A DNA stretch of 64,000 nucleotides, from contig NW_019211458.1 of NCBI RefSeq assembly GCF_002443255.2, forward strand, positions 33,103,288 to 33,167,287, in the 5' to 3' direction. The notes beneath the pieces are model-generated. The model made no database searches. It had not been told where the DNA came from and saw nothing but the letters and a program-made list of their open reading frames with translations. Positions 48,362 to 60,650 of the stretch are shown here, in pieces. This stretch comes from Varroa destructor. Taxonomy: Eukaryota > Arthropoda > Arachnida > Mesostigmata > Varroidae. Each line of letters opens with the position of its first letter. Positions within the stretch are counted from its first letter, which is position 1. Made by a program: the position numbers and the translations under genes.

Positions 48362-48772
48362 TCAAGTCAGAGGCTGGAGCCTCTCATCTTGATCATCTCT
48401 CATGAAATCCGGTGTCAACAGAAAGACACGCTTGGCAGTGAATGTATACCACTGAACCTGATGTAGCCAACATTTTTCAAAGGCCGAACGCGTTACCTTA
48501 TACATTTTCATTTGACCTTTAAGGTCAGTAGTTGCCGACAGCCATTTCGTGACCTGTTCAGGGTGAGCATTGCTGTATTTATAAAAGAATTGTAATTTCG
48601 AGGTGGAATTACGGACGAACGAAGGTACGACCAGTTCGATTGCACGTAGCCAACTGGATTGGCGTAGGACTATGTAGCGGCGTGTATAAGCAGTGCTACA
48701 TTCTAAGTCTCGAAGTTGCATTCGAGCCTTTTCGCTTATAACTAAAGAACCGAAGGGACTTGAAGGCTTCAT
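48362..48772 (-). CDS. 136-residue single-exon protein, unknown
   Basis: ATG at 48772 (minus) is preceded by an in-frame TAA nine bases upstream, so it is the natural start. The ORF runs 136 codons, well above what is usual by chance in this AT-rich window. The product starts MKPSSPFGSLVISEKARMQL, has LRAIELVVPSFVRNSTSKLQ in the middle and ends DFMRDDQDERLQPLT. It is basic, with several Trp (WLRAI, KWLS, CWLHQVQW) and no clear signal peptide or membrane span. No family recognised; it may be a small intronless gene, one exon of a larger gene, or a retroposed copy. Confidence 0.45.
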   Translation of the reverse strand: MKPSSPFGSLVISEKARMQLRDLECSTAYTRRYIVLRQSSWLRAIELVVPSFVRNSTSKLQFFYKYSNAHPEQVTKWLSATTDLKGQMKMYKVTRSAFEKCWLHQVQWYTFTAKRVFLLTPDFMRDDQDERLQPLT

Positions 48773-51700
48773 TAATGATTATCAGCCATTTAGTATGACG
48801 AACTAAAGCAGTATAACGGCACAGACTAACTGGTGATAAAGAAAAGGCCATATTAGACACGAGTATAACATGAGTAGACGGTTACTATACCTCTGTTCAG
48901 CCGATCGAGTGTTGTGCATTTATACCCTTTGCGCGAAGGTGGCCTTATGAAAAACGTACATAATGAGCGGAGAAAGTATTCTTTATGCTTGTGCATAATT
49001 TACATGATTAAAGATACTTGATATGTTTATATCATATAAAAAGTTCATAGTAAATTTAGTATTTGGATGTTAAATAGCTGGTACTTGTAGAACAGGTACA
49101 GCTGTCACGCTCATCGTAGTCGGCTAGGTGTTCCATTGTTCATAGGAGGGTTTTAATAGGCACGATCTCTTCACTGCAGAATCCAGCCATTGCAAAATAC
49201 AATAATGCTCTTATATAGGGCCTTCTGCGTTGTACGGTAACGTCTATTCCACAAGCCTATAGTTGCTGGTCGAGGTGTTAGCGGACCGATAGAACATTAA
49301 TTATTTTTACTGCGACAAAATGGAAACGGGTAGAACCTAATAATTACTTGATCGTAGCAAAATCATACGATTTTAAGCAACTAGCATTCTTGTTGACATA
49401 TAGGACGCTAAGTCATGGTCCCGGCTTTTGTCTTAAGCTGAGGCCCCATGTACAATATTCATCCCTAAAAATCGGACCGGTCTATATGAATAATGGTTGA
49501 TCACGGAATACTTGATCCCAAGCTCCACATACAGTTAGTGCTGTATGTATAGTTTAAATATTTATAAAAGTTTCAGTTATCCAAAGTTTGTACATTGCTG
49601 CTCAGTGCGGAAATCATACTTAACTATGACGCCAGTAACTGAATGCAGTCAATACCCATAAATGTGTCTTCACAAGCCGTAACGCTTCCATAAAAACTCT
49701 AACACCGAAAAGTAGGATTAGAAATTTCACTGATCAAACAACAGACCGCAAGCTGCGTAGGCAAACACGTCGAATTTATTTTTACGTAGGTATGATTAAC
49801 TGGTCGGTGAAAGCGTTCCAGGACATAACATAGCGAAACGTGCACGTCGACGTTATCAAATAATACTCACTGTCAATATAAGTTCCTTAGTTGTAGGTTA
49901 GATAGTACTACAGCAACCTTCAAAAATGAGGCAGCGGTGACGTAGATGTTTACGACACTCGTGAAGCATACTCGATGCCAAATATTGTTCCAAGGATGGA
50001 TTATATACGGGCAGGTTATCAAGTTTATCTAGTTAAAACGCCTAGTGGATCGGATGTGGACAACGGACAGACATTGAGACGCGTCAGGGCGATGCTTGGC
50101 GCCGCTCTAGACAAAAAAAAATACGAAAACGTAAAACAATTAAGTTACAACATCAAATGTTGGGGAATTTGTGCCCGGTAAAGTTGTTAGTAACTTCGCT
50201 AGTTAGTTGATTATAGCTTGGAGCTATTGTTTTAGGCACATCATGCATTATCACTGGGCGGTCTCGGTACAAAACTCTTGGTTTAGTCTTGAGTGACCTT
50301 GACGGACCCGGCTTACCCGTAGACTGCTAGACAGTATAGAGGTTCAGTATCACCTATAATTATATCACTGGGTTGTAAAATAATCTCGCAGTTAAACAAT
50401 TATGGGCAGTACAATACCACTGCAATTTATGATAAGAAGTGGTCTACAGGGTGCGAGGCCCAATTTAGATGAACTGGGCTAAAGTAGTTCGTAGTCGTGC
50501 GTACGTTGTCTGCCTAGCATAAAATCTTTGAAGCGAATGTGGTTGCGTCTATGCTGTTGTTGAACTACTACTGACAAATAGGGATAACAGTATTTATTAC
50601 GATAAACTTATAGGTTTCCTCTGAGAGCCTATGTTTACGTACACAACGCATTGGGCGCATCAAAACATCGACCTACCTCAGTTTAGTTATTATAGATTGT
50701 CTTAGTAGCCTTAAACAACAGTTTCGACAAAGGTAATACCATTTAGAATGGGTAATTCTAATTGCCACCTCAGACATATCCGGAAATTTTAATAACTAAA
50801 CGTCATTTGTTAGTTTTGTTGTCGTAGTTGTTTGATCTACAGTCGTTGGTCAAAAGTGGCCGAGCTAACAAGGCACGTACTGGCATGAGTTCCAAACAAA
50901 TTATTATTTCTAGTGACTATTTGGCAAAAAAGCCAACGGTGTCACGCGATAGCCTCGACGTACTTCCCGCGTGCTGTCAGAAGTATACCGAAACGCGCGG
51001 TTGAATAACGATATTAAGTAAATCTTATTTCCGAAGAGGGCCTTGATGTGCCTGCCACGGGATTCTTGCAAACGTCAAGACATGAATTTACAATTCGACA
51101 TACGACTATAAATAACCGGTTTAAAGTTTTGAGTCTTGTATATAATATTTCAATTGACAAACGAAGTTCATATGGAAGATTATACCCTGAATGTACTTAA
51201 ACGATTTCTACAATACATATGATTCTGTTAGTACTGACGAGCCGAGTCCCTCACCTACATACGAACCAATTAATTGAATTAGTTGGCGCCTATGAGCATC
51301 ATTGTCGTGACTAAAATAAAGGAGATCGAGCTGTAATATAGGAATTCAGTCAGCAGCGCGGACTACCGTATTTCAAAATAATTTCGCTCCCCTCGGCAAC
51401 TATCGGCTGGGATCGGCAGATTCTGTCCACGGAAGCATTTTGAATAGGCGCATGGCACTATTACGACTATGAGAAATCCCTGAAGCGTTGCTTACGGAGG
51501 AGAGGGCGATCTTGATCTCTCCCCATCGTGATAAGCGCGCGCACTTGAAGTAACGTTAAAAGTACTACGTCAGTGGGTTTCTGGCGAAGAGTCAGTATCA
51601 TTTAGGTTGTACCCACCGCGCCGTTTGCTATAGAATCAAGACGCCTAGACGGAACTATGTGTCATTCCTACGATATGGCGACACTGAGCAGACAATGACG

Positions 51701-51840
51701 CTGCAAGTGTACGAGGTTAGGCAAAAATAAATCACAACAGTGCAATGGGATACTGGATATTGACGGTCTTTTTTCAACGTCTTCTATGTATTTCAATACC
51801 TGAAGCACAGAACTTCGGGAACTACAGGCACCGTTAAGTG
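48773..51840. other. No gene recognised
   Basis: Mainly AT-rich DNA. A 68-codon plus-strand ORF at 49975-50181 (GYQVYLVKTPSGSDVDNGQT) has somewhat coding-like composition but no supporting context. Confidence 0.35.
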
Positions 51841-52489
51841 TTAGGTCCGCACTATGAGACTGTGATAAAGAGCCTGTTCGGCCCGAGTTCGCATTAGATA
51901 AAAACCATCCAGCTGGACACAGTCAAGTGGTGAGCACTGCGCACAAAGAAAGCTGGGTATACTCAGGAGATACCTGGCAGCAGTGCGAAAGGATTCGTCT
52001 CGTTGTTGCGTAGCTGTTAATGTCATTCGACTCACTCACGACGGCACCGGCGCGAAGAACTGTTGCGACTGGAGCGCCATCGGTAGCGACCGACACCAGC
52101 AGCCAGAATCAACGCAGAAGCTGGAGCGGGCGCTCATATCAGCAGAACTCGCGAGAATGCGATCACCCGCAGCAATAGCGACTGCAGGCAGAACACGACG
52201 CGACTAAGCGTCAGCCGAGACGAAAGGATCCCTGAAGTGAAAAGTAGTGGCAGTCGGTGGTAGCCGTAATTCTAAAGAGAAGGATCGTGGTAGCTACGTT
52301 GACTGGCGCTGCTAACAGTGGCCGTGTTGATCGCAGCAGCGGTCGTCACGCTGACGGACGGCTGATTCTAGCAGCGGTACTGCTGGTGGGGCACTGGCGC
52401 TGGTTAAAAGGTACAACAACAGGTTGCGCTGCTTTGTAACTGCGTAAGCGTATGCCTCAAGTAGGGATCGCCATTAGGGCCATACGACG
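51841..52489 (+). promoter_or_regulatory. GC-rich region upstream of gene C
   Basis: GC content and CpG density rise sharply from about 51900 compared with neighbouring DNA, and CAG/GCG-rich runs lead into the ATG at 52490. This is likely the 5' UTR and promoter of gene C. Overlapping short ORFs in several frames are taken as consequences of composition. Confidence 0.4.
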
Positions 52490-52930
52490 ATGAAGTCGAG
52501 AAAAAGAGACCAAAGGATACGGGAGGGCGAGGTAACCGAAGATTTTGTTGAGTGTGGAAAACGGCGACACCTGGTGTCATCACATTCAGCATCTGTGTTG
52601 CCCAGCGTACGGCATACGTTATTGACGTCTGGGACATCACGAGACAATCGGACTCGTAAGTGTAGATATGTACAGTTTCGCAGTTACGGTGTCACCGATC
52701 GTCACGCCCGGTGGCGAGTGTCGCCAATACAAGGTGTACTTCAGCTAGGGATTTTTCTCGTAACGCTATTAGGGGCATTCTGGGTCACAATGGGCCTCAG
52801 CGAAAGTCGAGAGCCAATTCGATTGCGGCATGTTGGTGTCAAACTAGATAAAGTGGCTGCTCTATCAGATGGAACGATATGGGCTGCAGGAAATGGTCAA
52901 GTGTTCCTTTACGACGAAAACACCGGAAGG
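52490..52930 (+). CDS. Gene C: first exon of a type II membrane protein
   Basis: ATG at 52490 opens 147 codons to the consensus donor AGG|GTAAGT in phase 0. The first 80 residues are very basic (MKSRKRDQRIREGEV...) and presumably cytosolic. One hydrophobic span follows (about residues 82-103, LGIFLVTLLGAFWVTMGL), then a lumenal or extracellular part ending KVAALSDGTIWAAGNGQVFL and YDENTGR. The last segment recalls a beta-propeller or similar repeat blade, but this is only an impression. Later exons were not found in the remaining 11 kb, so the gene probably has a long intron and continues to the right. Confidence 0.6.
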
Positions 52931-53259
52931 GTAAGTAAGATTGCGTCACAAAAGCTCCAGCCGGACACAGTTTTCCTTTTGTATGAACGAAAGGTGAATC
53001 ATCGCAAATAGTGTCAATATTTTAGCGAGAGGATAGCGTAATTTGCTATCAGAATTCATAACAATTATCTTGCAGAGAACAATTCGCTTATGATGAATTG
53101 CTACAGAAGCTTCTTAGTCAACAGCTTTTTTAGATTTCACAGCTGTCATCATCGCCTGATTGAATTTTTGTGGTTTTGATTTTTATCGCTAGTTTACATT
53201 AGTAGACGCTTACTGAGAGAGCAACTTGTTCAGAAAGACAACCTAGTTACTGTTTTAAA

Positions 53260-53276
53260 TAGATAGATAGATAGAT
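53260..53276. repeat. (GATA)n microsatellite
   Basis: Four tandem units of AGAT/GATA. Confidence 0.8.
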
Positions 53277-56215
53277 GTTCTTCTGGTCCGTAGCAAATGT
53301 CACTTAAAAATGCATATGGAGCAACTGTTTCTCGACCCACCTTCGATATGCCTACGACATAATGAGAACATTGTATGTAGATACTCTAAATGAAAAAAAA
53401 AGTCAGACAATCAGAGGCGTAGTATATTTATTTTATGTCGAATATCAGCGAATATATATCATTACATTGGTGCGTACACGATTTTCCAAAAAATATCTAA
53501 CACTTGCAGGGAAGTAGATACCTGTGCATGCGATAATGTAGGTAGCTTAGGGTAAATTGAGCCTAGAATTCGACTGTTAATCGTTATGACGTATGAGTAA
53601 ACAAATAACGTTTTTTTTTTTAAACGGTCATTTGAACGCCACTAAACACAATGTATCTACGAAAAAAAAAAAGTACGAAATGTGACGAAATCCCTACTGT
53701 AGATTACATAACCAGGAAACGCACTCTATCAATGCAATGATTACACTTTTATCTTGACAGCGTCGTGCTCTTTAACAACCGTCTGTGCTAGTCCTGAGGT
53801 TAAGCTCGTCACCATTCAATAATGCTAGATTATATTGTCATTATGATCTGACTATCGAGACCCATATTTTAGAAGAGGGAGAGGCCTGTGTTCGTACCCC
53901 CGGCTCCAATGGCCCAAGTGAAATACTGATGATTATAAAGGTACATAAAGTTAGCCGTTATTCATTATGGTCGTGACGAATCCCAGCTGCTAGGTGTCAA
54001 CGATGACGGGGCTGTGCATATGAAAAGTACCGACGTGACAGCTTCTCCTGCCAGGTCTGTCGACGTTCTAGACCTATTTTTCTATTATACCCCGTGTGCA
54101 TCTAACGTTTAGTACCGCACAGCGTCAGGCGATGCCACACAATATAGCCAGAACAATTACAATCGCTATCGGGGTAGAAAATGAAATGAGCGATAGTGAA
54201 AAGAAAGATCGCATGGATGTACGCAGAGTGTATGTCCTATCTTCTTGGTCTCAGTAGACGCAAGCGTCAATTCTCCTATAACACGCTGGTTTGGCAGCTG
54301 AGACTTGATCGAGCGGCGTGGTCACTCTCGGCTCCGCCATAATGGTTACTATATCATAGAGTGTGTCGATTTACTTCGTTTATGTACCGGTTTTTACTGC
54401 ATCAAGCGAAACTCATATGTATACCGAACCTTTCTATAATATCTGCGCATGTATGTAGCAGGGGCAGATAAAAACGTACCCCTGCCCGTGAAGGCTGGCA
54501 CCCTTTTTAAGTCAGCAAACAAACCTTTCCCGCTCTACCTTCTAATACAAAGATATAGATTGTCAGTCAATCTAGATTGATTAAATGTGACAAGAAGAAA
54601 AGGAAGCGGACGGTCATGTGGAGATCTGGTTCAGACGGCAACTGCAGTCTATATAAGAGTCAGTGTGCTACACTCGTGGATGACCGTTTCAAGTGCTCTT
54701 TGATTGCTAATCGCGTAAAGAAAGATGGCTCTTTAGCTGACTGAACGGGCAAATAACCGATTAACTATATCTTCCCTGTTGTAACGTATATCGTAGGTCG
54801 ATTGGCTACATTTGCATTTTTCGCTAAATGAAATAAACCCCAGAAAACGTTGACTGACGTATACACAGACGGGGTTTTCATAGGGTATCTATTATTTCGA
54901 ATTCGCCTCTACACATGATCATAATAACGTAGCCGAGTGGTAAAAATCGTGATGAATTGGTCACGTAACGGGAAAAAGCTGTGATAATAGCCTGACGTAT
55001 TGCGACAGTGCAGACAACTGATAACAATTCGTTTCGCTCTTCATTTGAAGGAGCCAAATCGCTCATGCTATTATTTTTGTTTAGACCACGTCGCCTGTGT
55101 CACCGAGAGCGACGTTACCACAACGACGTAAATGGCATGCCTCCAGCACGACAGTAAACAGTATTTCAATAGTTTTTTAGACCTGTTTGCCGCCAGAGGA
55201 CAATTGTGAAATATCACGCATTGCTATACTAAAAGAAATGTAGTATATACGAAGATCTTCCTTTTCCATACGTCTAGTACAATTAAAGGACAATATGAAT
55301 CGGATGATCAGATTCATTCGAAAGCTTTAGTAGCACATGTAGAGTGGGCAGTTAAAGTTAAAAAAATTTGGGTTTTCCAGTGGTACGTTGCCGATGCATG
55401 ATGACAATATTGGTCTTACTTTTGTCGAACTATGTATAACTTAAGTGATATTGTCATCTATTTTCATTGCATTACGGTAGCATATTGGTGGCTTCCGTCA
55501 TCCGAAGTGCCTGCTGCAGTTCCCTTATGGGCTGGAAAATTGCAGAGGATATATGGTTAGGCAGGTAGGAGCTTGAAATCGCTAGGTTCATTTGTGTACG
55601 TCATGGCGTCATGCGTTAGTAAGCTGCATTAAACTAGTGTAGTATAACGGCTGGCAGACCACTGACTTGTCGTAAGCACTTTAGATTAGTTCCATTGATC
55701 ATATTGCAAACAATCACAGTAGACACTTGGCTATAGCAATGGAATGGTCAAAATAGCGAGTTCGAAACTTGGCGGGTGCACAGGGAGCTTTTCCGCCAGC
55801 CGACTTCTCGGCCTGAACTTCGTTCAAGGGAGATAGAATTGTCGTTTAATGTAAATTGTCTACCATAAGAGTATGCACGTACTATCAGAGTCACGTCCAC
55901 CGAGAAAGCCTTATGCAAGAACCTAAACGAAAAATTAGTATTGGCGTAAGTAAATCTGACCATAACGCGGCGCTGGTTTCCCCATGTTCTCCCGTAAAAA
56001 TCGATAAGGTGCAATGGGTTTGCAAAACGCAGCTAGTGTATTATTGTTATGATCGCTTTAACGGTTTCGTACGTGAAACGAAAGAATAAGAATGCTAAAA
56101 GATCAGAATGAAAACAGGTTATTATTTTAGAATAATATGTAGTATAGGAAACATGTAGTGCAGGCTGTAACGGTATGTTGTAGTGTAACTTATCGAGCAT
56201 TGATGATAAAAATTC

Positions 56216-56237
56216 GAACATATCTTAAGATATGTTC
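56216..56237. repeat. Perfect 22-bp palindrome
   Basis: GAACATATCTT followed at once by its exact reverse complement AAGATATGTTC. Could be a dimeric transcription-factor site or a DNA-cruciform forming element; no adjacent gene start is evident. Confidence 0.7.
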
Positions 56238-56703
56238 ATAGCTAAAAGGAATTATTACAGGTGGCGTCGTTCAGGTAGCGGTTTTGTTATGTGCTTGTAC
56301 AGGCTCCCTGCAGAGTTGAAAGTCAGCAAGTAAAAGACTCGCATCCTAGTATCTGAGATCTCTATCATAACGTAGCTGTCATTACTATCGAAGTATCTGA
56401 AAATATCTGAGCATAATCTGAAAATGCTTTATCAGATATTTACTGTAGATCAGTAGGGATTATGTGATCGGAACTCAGCGATATATTTCCAAAGAAACCA
56501 AATGTTCGCGAGTGTGGGTACATGACAGGGGTGAAGGTAATGCAACATGAGCCCTTTATGTATCACCGAGATTCGCTGAGACGGAATTTTACCGCTGACG
56601 TTGGCCTGGACGTCATTGACTCGTCGATCTCTAACAGCTGTCGTTGCTAAAACAGTTAATTCTACCGACATAGTCAAGCGCTTATAACTGTTGTATTCCT
56701 GTT

Positions 56704-56922
56704 ATGAAAATACAATCATTTGCTTCGCGCCATTACCGCTGTCATTTTATGCTGATGTTGTTACAATTTTACGGTCGTTTTTGTCGACTCCGGAAACTGC
56801 TCCCTGCAACGATGGCGGCTATGCCTGCCAGCAGAGCAAAAACAGCGTTTTGGGTGAGCGCTGGCCTACTCGCCGCACCGATTGCTTTCGGCGCCTTTTC
56901 ATATGAATCAAGCAAGAAGTGA
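56704..56922 (+). CDS. Candidate small single-span membrane protein
   Basis: Two in-frame starts exist: ATG 56704 (72 residues) and ATG 56812 (36 residues) in a better initiation context (aacgATGGCGG). The shorter form begins MAAMPASRAK, then one hydrophobic span (TAFWVSAGLLAAPIAFGAF) and a polar tail (SYESSKK). The longer form adds an Arg/His/Phe-rich N-terminus that could act as a mitochondrial presequence. Codons are GC-richer than surroundings. It resembles small mitochondrial inner-membrane subunits in layout only; no family identified. A donor-like GTGAGC occurs inside, so it could instead be an exon border. Confidence 0.35.
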   Translation: MKIQSFASRHYRCHFMLMLLQFYGRFCRLRKLLPATMAAMPASRAKTAFWVSAGLLAAPIAFGAFSYESSKK

Positions 56923-59900
56923 CATTCTGAAAGCGACTCTAGAACATAACGATTTAACCCCGATTAAGCACATACGAAAAACTCAGCACAGTAAAGGGGT
57001 TGCGAAACGGTTCCTCATGGAAATAAGCACAACCACGATACAGAAGCTTAAATGAATTTAATGTGTCATCTAACTTTAGCCGTACAAGTTCGAATGGTAC
57101 TTATACGATTGTTATTAACAATTGTTTCACGGCTATCAATAATTTAACATGCATCATACAGATAAAGAAAGCACAAAGGCTTAAGTTTTTTTTTGAATTT
57201 TTAATATGGGCAATTTTTTTTTGCAACGAAGTCTGAATACATTGTCCAATGTACCCATATGTATGTAACAAAAGGCCAAACACCTCAAAGGTCAAAGACA
57301 GTCCTACGAGGCAAAACCTAGCAGACAACAAGTTGACACTTTGACAACATCTATGAAGATTTTCCAGTGACCAATAATAAGAAAATATTGATCGTTGTTT
57401 TCATTGTTAATCGCATTTGACCTTATCGGATTGCTTTGGTACCGGAGAAACAATGGATTATGTGCCTTCATGATGACGCGCAAAGCGATTGTATCGTTTG
57501 GACGGCTAAAGGACACTTTTATTTCATACAAATGTCATAATTCAACACCGATATAAAAACTGACGGCAGACGAATAACAGAGTAATTGCAGAGAAAAAAA
57601 ATTCACGTGTTTTTATTTGGGGTAAATCATGCAAATCGAATAATGTTATATTAGTCTCAAACGAATCACAATTGCAACATAATAATTTGTTGTTTGAGAC
57701 CTTGTAATCCACTGCAGGTAGTAAACGCTTGAGTTTTTTACCGGACTACTTACCGGAGTCTACATAAATTGACAAAATAAACTTTGTTAAGCAGTAGCAA
57801 TACAGATAGACATGAAAATCAATCATTTTTTTAGATTTATTTAGTCGCTTCATCAAAGCGATTTCCAGGAAGGGGCCATTTCAGTATGAGAGATGAACGA
57901 TACGGCCTGTTCCTTTCAGTAACCGTTTAATAACAAACCTCTCCGTGCTTCAGCAACATATCCGCTTGATCCCCTTTATCTGTAACATGCCAAGTTTCAG
58001 TTTGCAAACAAACTTGCTTAACTTATATACTCAAAAGAGCGTTTAGCATCGGATTGCCCAGTAAGAAGGAAGTATCTTGAAGCAAAGTTACGTAAGCTCT
58101 GACATGTCGACTTCCCGGTAGCTATCACGATGGCGGCTTAAGAAGCTAAGCCCTTCAGACGCCATTTATCTAGGTTAAAAAATATTACGACGGATTTGTG
58201 ATGCTGTCAGAGCTTTTTTTCGTTGGAAATGGGTCGCAGAAACTAAGTGTGAACGGGCATTATTTTACCTGTATTAAATCCGATAAACTCATTTATTTTG
58301 TTAATATGTCCCATATATTGCTTATTGTTTTGTTACTATTGTTGGACCCAATATGCTGGATCACGTATTTAGCTTGCCGGACAGTTTTGTCTCTAAGTTG
58401 GTTCTGTTGATACCTTAGAGGGTCTAAATTAACGCGTTTCGTTTTCACAAAGGGCGTTGATGACTCTTCCCACAGAGCAACATCTTCAATCGAAATTCGA
58501 AAGGACCTCTTGACATAATGGCAGTCCTTAAGATTCTCACTCAGGTGCATAGATAATCGACCTTTCTACCCCTGTTTTACAAAAGTACTTCAAAGTGCTA
58601 ACTGTACCATCTGAGAATTTTGAAGATATTGATAGGCAGACGTAGCTCATTTGGTTTTTAATAAATTCTACAGAGTCGGGTCAGATAGAAGTTAGAGAAG
58701 TTATTCAGATAATGTATTTGTACAGAATAAGTTAAAAGTTAACACATGCAGCAAGCTTCGGAGAGATTAGTAAGCGCAAGTTGGTAACAATCTTAATAAT
58801 GTGGCTATTTTTCCTTTTACGAATATGAAAGGATACAATTATCCATTGTGGCCAACTCGTATAATTAATCTTACTACTTATTTTTATATGCAAACTATTC
58901 ACTGCAGTCTTCATGTCCCGTAGATTTTATTATGCTTCACTGTGCAACGACTGTCCAGAAGTTTCAAAGTGACATTGTGGCCAATATAATGATGATGGTA
59001 ATTTTTATTTTATGAACTCTACTTGTGTCAAGATACGAATGAGACTGTGTTTAGTGACGACCAGAATGGCTTTTCAGACTATCATTTCCAAAACACGAGC
59101 AACGTTATAATTTCGGCATAGAAGTTACCGTGAGGTTTGTAACAGACCTGCAAAAGGTGTAATATATCAAAGTACACGCAAGGACAGAGCAAAGTAACGG
59201 TGGCTTCCTTAATATTATTATAAAAATAATAATAAACGTAATTAATGAAAGTGATTGCCGAACAATCTTTTAGAACCCCAACGAAAAAGAAGATGCCCAA
59301 AAAAAACTTCTCTTCATAGCTCATAGCTGTATCACAACCGTACCTCGTTGTGCTCCACTCGGTTCTTGGAAAGCGATAATTCTCGTTCTTTTCGGAATTT
59401 CGTGAAGACTACTCTGAATATGTGTGCATCTGTTAAAGCCCAGTTCTTCGTACCACACGCCTTATAGAAAAAGGGGAGGAGCTACTGAATGCCCATTGCG
59501 TCCCTCGTACTTGAGTATGTCACTCAGCTCTAAATAAAGGCGTCTTTTCGTCGTTTTAACGGAAACAACAGTTTCTGTTACTGACGTTACTTGCAGCCGC
59601 TTCGTGTCACGTTACACTGAATACAAAATTATATTTGGTCAAGAATAGAAAAAGCATCCTTTTTTCTTTGCTGTTTATTTTTCATTATACAATTTCTGAT
59701 TCAATGGGCGGGCTGCACTGTTGCTATTATGTGTTGTCAGAATCTATCGCTACGCCTTGTTAACCAACATTTACACAACTCTCAGCCCAGCGCTAACAAA
59801 TGAAGTCTTGCCTAAGTTTAAAAACGTAAATATCGGAAGATGTGTTATACGAGCTGCGCAATATGGGCCTCGTAGCGAGGGTCTCATTGCAGACTCGTAG

Positions 59901-60131
59901 CTATTTGTCTCGCTACTTATAACTCCTTTTATGAGTTTCCTTTTATGCTTACAGCGGAGTAATTTATCAATAGACCTCAGAAATAGAGCAGAGGTATGGT
60001 GCGTCATAGCGTATAACAACTGACCAACAAAATACATACATAAAAATGTTTCCGCCTTGGTTTATCTTATGATACTGCGGTTAAATTACCGAAAGCTAAT
60101 GGGTGTTCCCGATTTAAGTGGACTTATAATA
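56923..60131. other. No gene recognised
   Basis: AT-rich sequence with short ORFs. An inverted repeat at about 57654-57703 (gtctcaaac ... gtttgagac) is the only structure noted. Confidence 0.4.
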
Positions 60132-60650
60132 GGCTGTTACAAGCGAATTCAACGAGCTTTAAAATTGCATAACTTTTGAACTAGTTGGGTCAGAATGATG
60201 ATCTTTAATATAGGTTGGCGGCACTACCCTCATCTTTTACACACTTGTCCCATCGCTCTGGCAGTTTCTGGACAACGATTTATCTACCATTTGCATTCCC
60301 CATGTGTAACTTCCCTGCCTATGGCTTCTTAAAGTAAATCGATAGCGGGATGTGCTTGCTTACCATTTACCCTTTTTAGAATCAACGTTGGATATTCATT
60401 TACTCAGTCTAGCAACTAGTTGAAGCGTAGCAATGAGGACTGTGATGTTAGCAAGTGCTTTCGATTACCAACTGCCCATGAGTTTCTTGAGGTACTCGAG
60501 AAAGCGGGCTGGTTTTCAACGCTCCGTTCTCTCTTCTTGCACAATTTACGTAGCGTGCTTTAGCTTAGGGTCCTTTGTTTAATGTCTTCACAAATCTTTG
60601 ATTTGGTGATATTTATCAGATCAAAAGGGTATCAATATCTGCGTAAATGC
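60132..60650 (-). mobile_element. Decayed Tc1/mariner-like transposon, copy 2
   Basis: Homologous to 479-1420 in the same orientation. The minus strand around 60225-60255 reads LPERWDKCVKDEG, matching the mariner C-terminal pattern more clearly than copy 1, followed by a stop and a 3' end (…TAACAGCC) shared with copy 1. An internal segment of about 400 bp present in copy 1 is missing. No intact frame. Confidence 0.5.

Larger units (their letters stand above)
52931..56703. other. Probable intron of gene C and non-coding DNA
   Basis: No exon agrees with high confidence. A 45-nt candidate at 53873-53917 (KRERPVFVPPAPMAQ) would fit the phase but has a weak donor. GATA repeats at 53260-53276 and a 22-bp palindrome at 56216-56237 are the only notable structures. 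Confidence 0.35.
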
